Assembly: GCA_003481005.1 (NCBI GenBank)
Contig: QUKC01000036.1
Location: 1-15,898, forward strand
Reading direction: 5' to 3'
DNA from: Firmicutes bacterium TM09-10
GTDB lineage: Bacteria > Bacillota > Clostridia > Lachnospirales > Lachnospiraceae
Length of the DNA: 15,898 nt
In this document: in pieces, positions 12,433 to 15,898 of the stretch
How positions within the stretch are numbered: the stretch's first letter is position 1
Layout: each line of letters starts with the position of its first letter
Program-made: the position numbers and the translations under genes
The notes under the pieces: model-generated
Databases searched by the model: none
What the model was told of the DNA's origin: nothing
The model's input: the letters and a program-made list of their open reading frames with translations, nothing else

Positions 12433-13794
12433 ATGAACGATAAGTCAAACACACAAGCTATGGAAACAGAAAAAATACCCCGTCTTCTGGCACGACTGGC
12501 CATACCGGCTGTTGTGGCACAGATTATCAACCTTTTATATAATATTGTTGACCGTATTTATATTGGACACATTCCGGGCGTTGGTGCCGCAGCATTAACG
12601 GGTGTCGGGTTGTTTACACCGATCCTGATGCTGATCAATGCCTGTGCTATGCTTGCAGGGTCCGGAGGTGCTCCGCGCGCTGCGATTTCCATGGGAAAAA
12701 AAGACAATAAGACAGCGGAAAAGATTCTTGGAAACTGTTTTGTGATTCTCCTGCTTATGGCAGTTGCTTTGACTGTGCTGTTTTTTGCATTTGCACCACA
12801 GCTGCTGACGTTGTTTGGTGCAAGTGATCAGACACTTCCTTATGGGGTGGATTATGCAAGGATTTATATTCTCGGAAGTATTTTTGTCCTGATCGTGATG
12901 GGAATGAATCCCTTTATCACGACACAGGGATTTGCGAAGATCAGCATGATGACGACCGTGATTGGTGCTGTGATCAATATTATTCTGGATCCGATCTTTA
13001 TCTTTGGATTTCATCTTGGAGTAAAGGGTGCTGCGCTTGCAACTGTTTTGAGTCAGGCTGTGGGGGCAATATGGATCCTTCGTTTCCTGTCAGGAAAGAA
13101 AACGATCCTGCATCTTAGAAAAGAAAACTTTAAATTGCAAAAGGAAATCCTCTTACCATGTCTTGCCCTTGGTATCTCTACCTTTGTCATGTTGTCCACG
13201 GAAAGCATTCTGTCTATCAGCTTTACCTCCAGCTTATCAAGATATGGCGGAGACCTTGCAGTAGGAGCGATGACAATTATTACAAGTGTCAGCCAGCTTG
13301 CAACATTACCGTTACAGGGAATTTGTCAGGGCGGACAGCCGATCATGAGTTATAACTTTGGTGCAGGAAACAGAGATCGGGTAAAAAAAGCATTTTTTAC
13401 ACAATTTACAGCTTGCACCGTTTTTACGGGATGTTTCTGGTTGATGATGCTTCTGTTCCCGAAGGGATTTGCAGGTATTTTTTCGAATAACACAGAATTG
13501 ATCACATATACTGCATGGGCATTGAGAATTTATATGGCGGGCATATTCTCTCTTGGCTTTCAGGTTGCCTGTCAGCAGAGCTTCATGGCATTGGGACAGG
13601 CAAAGGTCAGCTTATTGCTTGCCTGCTTAAGAAAACTGATCTTGTTGATTCCGTTGATCTTTATCCTGCCGCATTTTATCCAGAACAAAGTATTTGCTGT
13701 CTTTTTGGCTGAGCCGATCAGCGATATACTGGCGGCGGCAATCACAACCGCAACGTTCTTTCATCGATTTCATAAAATTTTAAATAGAAAATAG
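12433..13794 (+). CDS. MATE-family efflux transporter, MepA-like
   Basis: A 453-residue membrane protein with about twelve helices. The opening IPRLLARLAIPAVVAQIINL and LYNIVDRIYIGHIPGVGAAA (residues 15-54) is the MepA-type first helix, distinct from the DinF/NorM-like sequence of the other MATE protein in this window. The middle motif QGICQGGQPIMSYNFGAGNRD is the strongly conserved second-repeat signature of this subfamily. MepA-like pumps export cationic biocides, dyes and some antibiotics. The open frame reaches ATG 12406, but ATG 12433 is preferred, with AAAGGA at 12417-12422. The terminator ahead implies its own promoter; TTGACG (12331) and TATAAA (12352) are candidates, though only 15 bp apart. 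A TetR-family gene follows 157 bp downstream and could regulate it. Confidence 0.92.
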   Translation: MNDKSNTQAMETEKIPRLLARLAIPAVVAQIINLLYNIVDRIYIGHIPGVGAAALTGVGLFTPILMLINACAMLAGSGGAPRAAISMGKKDNKTAEKILGNCFVILLLMAVALTVLFFAFAPQLLTLFGASDQTLPYGVDYARIYILGSIFVLIVMGMNPFITTQGFAKISMMTTVIGAVINIILDPIFIFGFHLGVKGAALATVLSQAVGAIWILRFLSGKKTILHLRKENFKLQKEILLPCLALGISTFVMLSTESILSISFTSSLSRYGGDLAVGAMTIITSVSQLATLPLQGICQGGQPIMSYNFGAGNRDRVKKAFFTQFTACTVFTGCFWLMMLLFPKGFAGIFSNNTELITYTAWALRIYMAGIFSLGFQVACQQSFMALGQAKVSLLLACLRKLILLIPLIFILPHFIQNKVFAVFLAEPISDILAAAITTATFFHRFHKILNRK

Positions 13795-13864
13795 TTACAG
13801 TTCACTCGTGTTTTTTTGAAATTTTGGTCTGTCACACTGCATTGGTACACGAACCAGAAACTCC

Positions 13865-13908
13865 TTGACAAGAACCTCTATTTCCTGCTACATTTGGTAT
13901 ATAGACCA
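13865..13908 (+). promoter_or_regulatory. Promoter and candidate operator of the TetR-family gene
   Basis: -35 TTGACA (13865-13870) with a weaker -10, TACATT (13889-13894), at 18-bp spacing. Immediately after it lies TGGTATATAGACCA (13895-13908), an imperfect palindrome with TGGT/ACCA arms and a TATA-rich centre, placed where a TetR-family repressor would block transcription of its own gene. Confidence 0.5.
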
Positions 13909-13951
13909 GATGAAGAAACCAAGATAGTCACATAGAATGAGGACGGGGCAA

Positions 13952-14641
13952 ATGGCAACAAGTTTAAGCGAACCAACAAAGAAACGCATCCTGCAGGTAT
14001 GCGTAAAACTCTTCCTGGAGCAGGGGTACAAAAAGACAACTATGGCGGAAATCATCGAGAAGTCCGGCGTGTCCAGCAGCAGCTTCCAGAACATTTTCCG
14101 TGCAAAGGACGGCGTGCTGACAGAGCTTGTGCAGTTCATGTTTGAGAATCAGTTTTCGATGGCAAGAAGTGCAGCAAGTGTAAAGCTTCCTCCCGTTTAT
14201 GTCTACGCAGTGGAAACCGCGATCCAGATGACGCTCACAGAACTGAACGAGAACCTGCGGGAAATCTATCTGGAAGCATATACGCAAAAGGAAGCCTGCG
14301 AATACATTCAGAAGGAAACGGCGAAGGAGCTGTATCAGATTTTCGGATCCTATCAGCCGGAGCTGACAGAGCGTGACTTTTACGAGCTGGAGATCGGATC
14401 TGCAGGCATCATGCGAGGTTACATGGCGCATCCGTGTGATGCAGAGCTGACATTGGAGAAGAAGCTTCGCTTATTTTTCACGATGAGCCTTCGGGCCTAT
14501 AGCGTTCCAGAGGAAGAAATCGGGCGGGTGATTCGATTCGTGGAGGGACTCGATATCCGCACGATCTCTGAACAGGTGATGCAGAAGCTGTTCAAAGCAC
14601 TTGCCATGCACTATGAATTTTCATTGCAGGGGATAATGTAA
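13952..14641 (+). CDS. TetR/AcrR-family transcriptional regulator
   Basis: A 229-residue regulator. The N-terminal TetR DNA-binding domain is clear: KKRILQVCVKLFLEQGYKKT followed by TMAEIIEKSGVSSSSFQNIF (about 10-49), with the helix-turn-helix at about 29-48. The C-terminal part is a helical ligand-binding domain of no recognisable subtype, so the effector is unknown. ATG 13952 is preferred over ATG 13937 because GAGG (13939-13942) lies 9 nt upstream, whereas the upstream ATG has no ribosome binding site. The gene lies between a MATE pump and a surface-protein gene. The latter starts only 31 bp after the stop, so co-transcription is likely, and control of either neighbour is possible. The canonical Y-x-x-F region is replaced by SFQNIFRAKDG, a modest variation. 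Confidence 0.88.
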   Translation: MATSLSEPTKKRILQVCVKLFLEQGYKKTTMAEIIEKSGVSSSSFQNIFRAKDGVLTELVQFMFENQFSMARSAASVKLPPVYVYAVETAIQMTLTELNENLREIYLEAYTQKEACEYIQKETAKELYQIFGSYQPELTERDFYELEIGSAGIMRGYMAHPCDAELTLEKKLRLFFTMSLRAYSVPEEEIGRVIRFVEGLDIRTISEQVMQKLFKALAMHYEFSLQGIM

Positions 14642-14672
14642 AAATGAAAAAGGAAAAGAGGGAGGAAACCCA

Positions 14673-15898
14673 ATGAAGAGAAAAAAGCTGACAGCAAGTA
14701 TGATCGCCCTGGTCATGAGCGTAAGCCTGCCCATGACAACCTATGCCGCCAACTGGTATCTGGAGGATGGCAGCGTTACGGTAAACGCAGACAATTCCGG
14801 ACAGACGGTAACGCAGGGCAGCGGCTCTGCCGTGCCGGATGAGGCGCCTGTGATTACACAGCGTGGTAGTTCTGCGGAGACGAGCAACACCATCACGATC
14901 AATGCGGCTGAGAATGCGACTGCAAACGTGACGATCTCCAATGTAAATATCGGCACAAGTAGTGCTGCTATTGCCACAAGCGGAAAAGGCAATGTAAACA
15001 TCGAGCTGGATGGCACAAATACCCTTAAGAGTGGTAGGGAGCATGCCGGTCTGGAAAAGAGCGGAGACGGCAAACTGACCATTACGGATGAAAATGGAAA
15101 CGGCAAGCTGATCGCCACCGGTGGACAGTATGGGGCAGGCATCGGTGGAGGCTTCTATGAAGGCGGCAAAAACATCACGATCGCCGGCGGCAAGGTAACA
15201 GCTAACGGCGGCGATTATGGGGCAGGCATTGGTGGCGGTCAAGAAGGCGATGGCAGTAACATCACCATCACCGGCGGCGAGGTCACAGCTGCCGGCGGCG
15301 ATTATGGGGCAGGCATCGGTGGAGGCTCCTATGAAGGCGGCAAAAACATCACGATCGCCGGCGGCAAGGTAACAGCTAACGGCGGCGATTATGGGGCAGG
15401 CATTGGTGGCGGTCAAGAAGGCGATGGCAGTAACATCACCATCACCGGCGGCGAGGTCACAGCTGCCGGCGGCGATTATGGGGCAGGCATCGGTGGAGGC
15501 TCCTATGAAGGCGGCAAAAACATCACGATCGCCGGCGGCAAGGTAACAGCTAACGGCGGCGATTATGGGGCAGGCATTGGTGGCGGTCAAGAAGGCGATG
15601 GCAGTAACATCACCATCACCGGCGGCGAGGTCACAGCTGCCGGCGGCACCAATGGAGCAGGCATCGGCGGAGGCGGAGGCATATCTGGCAAAGGAGAAAA
15701 GATTTCTATTTCAGGAGATGCAGCGCTGAAGGTACAAGGCGGCCCAACAGATGGATGGGATGGAGCAGGCGCAGGAATCGGTAACGGCGGCAGCCATAAT
15801 GGAGATTTCTTATCCGGAACAATTCCTGTAAACGGTGCGGAGACAGAGCCGGATACCTCCAACCTGACGACAGGTAAAATTGAATATTACGCACCCGG
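14673..15898 (+). CDS. Secreted Gly-rich repeat surface protein, N-terminal part (runs off window)
   Basis: The frame is open from ATG 14673 to the window end (408 codons and 2 nt), with GGGAGG at 14660-14665. Residues 1-26 form a Sec signal peptide (MKRKKLTASM ... MTTYAA, cleavage near TYA-A or YAA-N), so the protein is exported. Residues about 45-150 (NTITINAAENATANVTISNV, IELDGTNTLKSG, GDGKLTITDENGNGKL) look like a carbohydrate-binding beta-helix domain of the Cthe_2159 type (PF14262). Then come six 29-residue motifs of pattern GG-x-YGAGIGGG-x(4)-G-x-NITI-x-GG-x-VTA-x, alternating in two versions, and a diverged seventh that starts GGTNGAGIGGG. An anchor domain would be expected beyond the window. 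It may bind polysaccharide or host glycans. It immediately follows the TetR-family gene. Confidence 0.8.
   Translation, partial: MKRKKLTASMIALVMSVSLPMTTYAANWYLEDGSVTVNADNSGQTVTQGSGSAVPDEAPVITQRGSSAETSNTITINAAENATANVTISNVNIGTSSAAIATSGKGNVNIELDGTNTLKSGREHAGLEKSGDGKLTITDENGNGKLIATGGQYGAGIGGGFYEGGKNITIAGGKVTANGGDYGAGIGGGQEGDGSNITITGGEVTAAGGDYGAGIGGGSYEGGKNITIAGGKVTANGGDYGAGIGGGQEGDGSNITITGGEVTAAGGDYGAGIGGGSYEGGKNITIAGGKVTANGGDYGAGIGGGQEGDGSNITITGGEVTAAGGTNGAGIGGGGGISGKGEKISISGDAALKVQGGPTDGWDGAGAGIGNGGSHNGDFLSGTIPVNGAETEPDTSNLTTGKIEYYAP
15155..15647 (+). repeat. 174-bp perfect tandem repeat inside the surface-protein gene
   Basis: The sequence is identical with itself at an offset of 174 bp from 15155 to 15647, 2.83 copies. 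The start of GCGATTATGG at 15211, 15385 and 15559 shows the period. Each unit is 58 codons, made of two 29-codon halves that differ at the residues after GAGIGGG (QEGDGS or SYEGGK) and at the VTAA/VTAN end. The first half-unit upstream differs by a single base at 15154 (Phe instead of Ser) and by Gln for Asp near 15127. Perfect DNA identity implies recent duplication or homogenisation and probable copy-number variation. Confidence 0.95.

Noticed and set aside
13795..13860. Terminator after the second MATE gene
   Set aside because: A run of seven T follows CACTCGTG, but the possible stem is only about 3 bp, so I could not support it.
14592..15590. 332-residue open frame on the minus strand
   Set aside because: It mirrors the surface-protein repeats: a 174-bp period is a multiple of three, so absence of stops in one unit repeats itself. 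No ribosome binding site, and the sense strand has signal peptide, SD and domain content.
15155..15647. CRISPR-like array
   Set aside because: The repeats are contiguous without unique spacers, in frame, and encode protein.

Overview
The window looks like chromosomal DNA of a gut Firmicute, most probably a Lachnospiraceae member (Blautia / Clostridium cluster XIVa type). The reasons are moderate GC, strong AGGAGG-type ribosome binding sites, a CUT1 sugar ABC transporter without its own ATPase, a KTR cysteine-rich ORF remnant typical of clostridial integrative elements, and an IS110-family transposase. The genus is inferred from gene style, not from a search. All recognisable genes lie on the + strand.

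Left edge (1-1392): the C-terminal end of an IS110-family transposase, about 400 bp of non-coding DNA that probably belongs to the same element, a decayed small element-type ORF ending at a clean terminator, and a leader region. Positions 1393-3282 hold a MATE efflux gene and a PPC/DUF296-domain gene, closed by a terminator.

Sugar locus (3353-10310): a near-consensus promoter (TTGACA-17-TAATAT) starts an apparent operon. It encodes an ADP-ribosylglycohydrolase-family protein, a lipoprotein solute-binding protein, two CUT1 permeases, a cytoplasmic GH28-like beta-helix glycosidase and, beyond a strong hairpin and a structured element, a metallo-beta-lactamase-fold hydrolase. Hairpins on both sides of the solute-binding-protein gene probably set its level relative to the permeases. 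The likely sense is import of an oligosaccharide or glycoside followed by cytoplasmic cleavage. The substrate is unknown, although GH28 folds point towards pectin-like material.

Accessory graveyard (10217-12405): the tail of a KTR cysteine-rich gene, two hairpin-rich repeat-like segments, the N-terminal stub of a GNAT acetyltransferase, and a type IV AbiE toxin-antitoxin locus. In that locus the antitoxin and its palindromic promoter are intact, but the toxin gene has lost its N-terminal catalytic region by an internal deletion with a frame change.

Right part (12433-15898): a MepA-like MATE pump, a TetR-family regulator with its own promoter and palindrome, and the start of a secreted, repeat-rich surface protein that runs off the window. 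That protein contains 2.8 perfect copies of a 174-bp (58-residue) repeat built from two alternating 29-residue Gly-rich motifs. No tRNA, rRNA or CRISPR array was seen.
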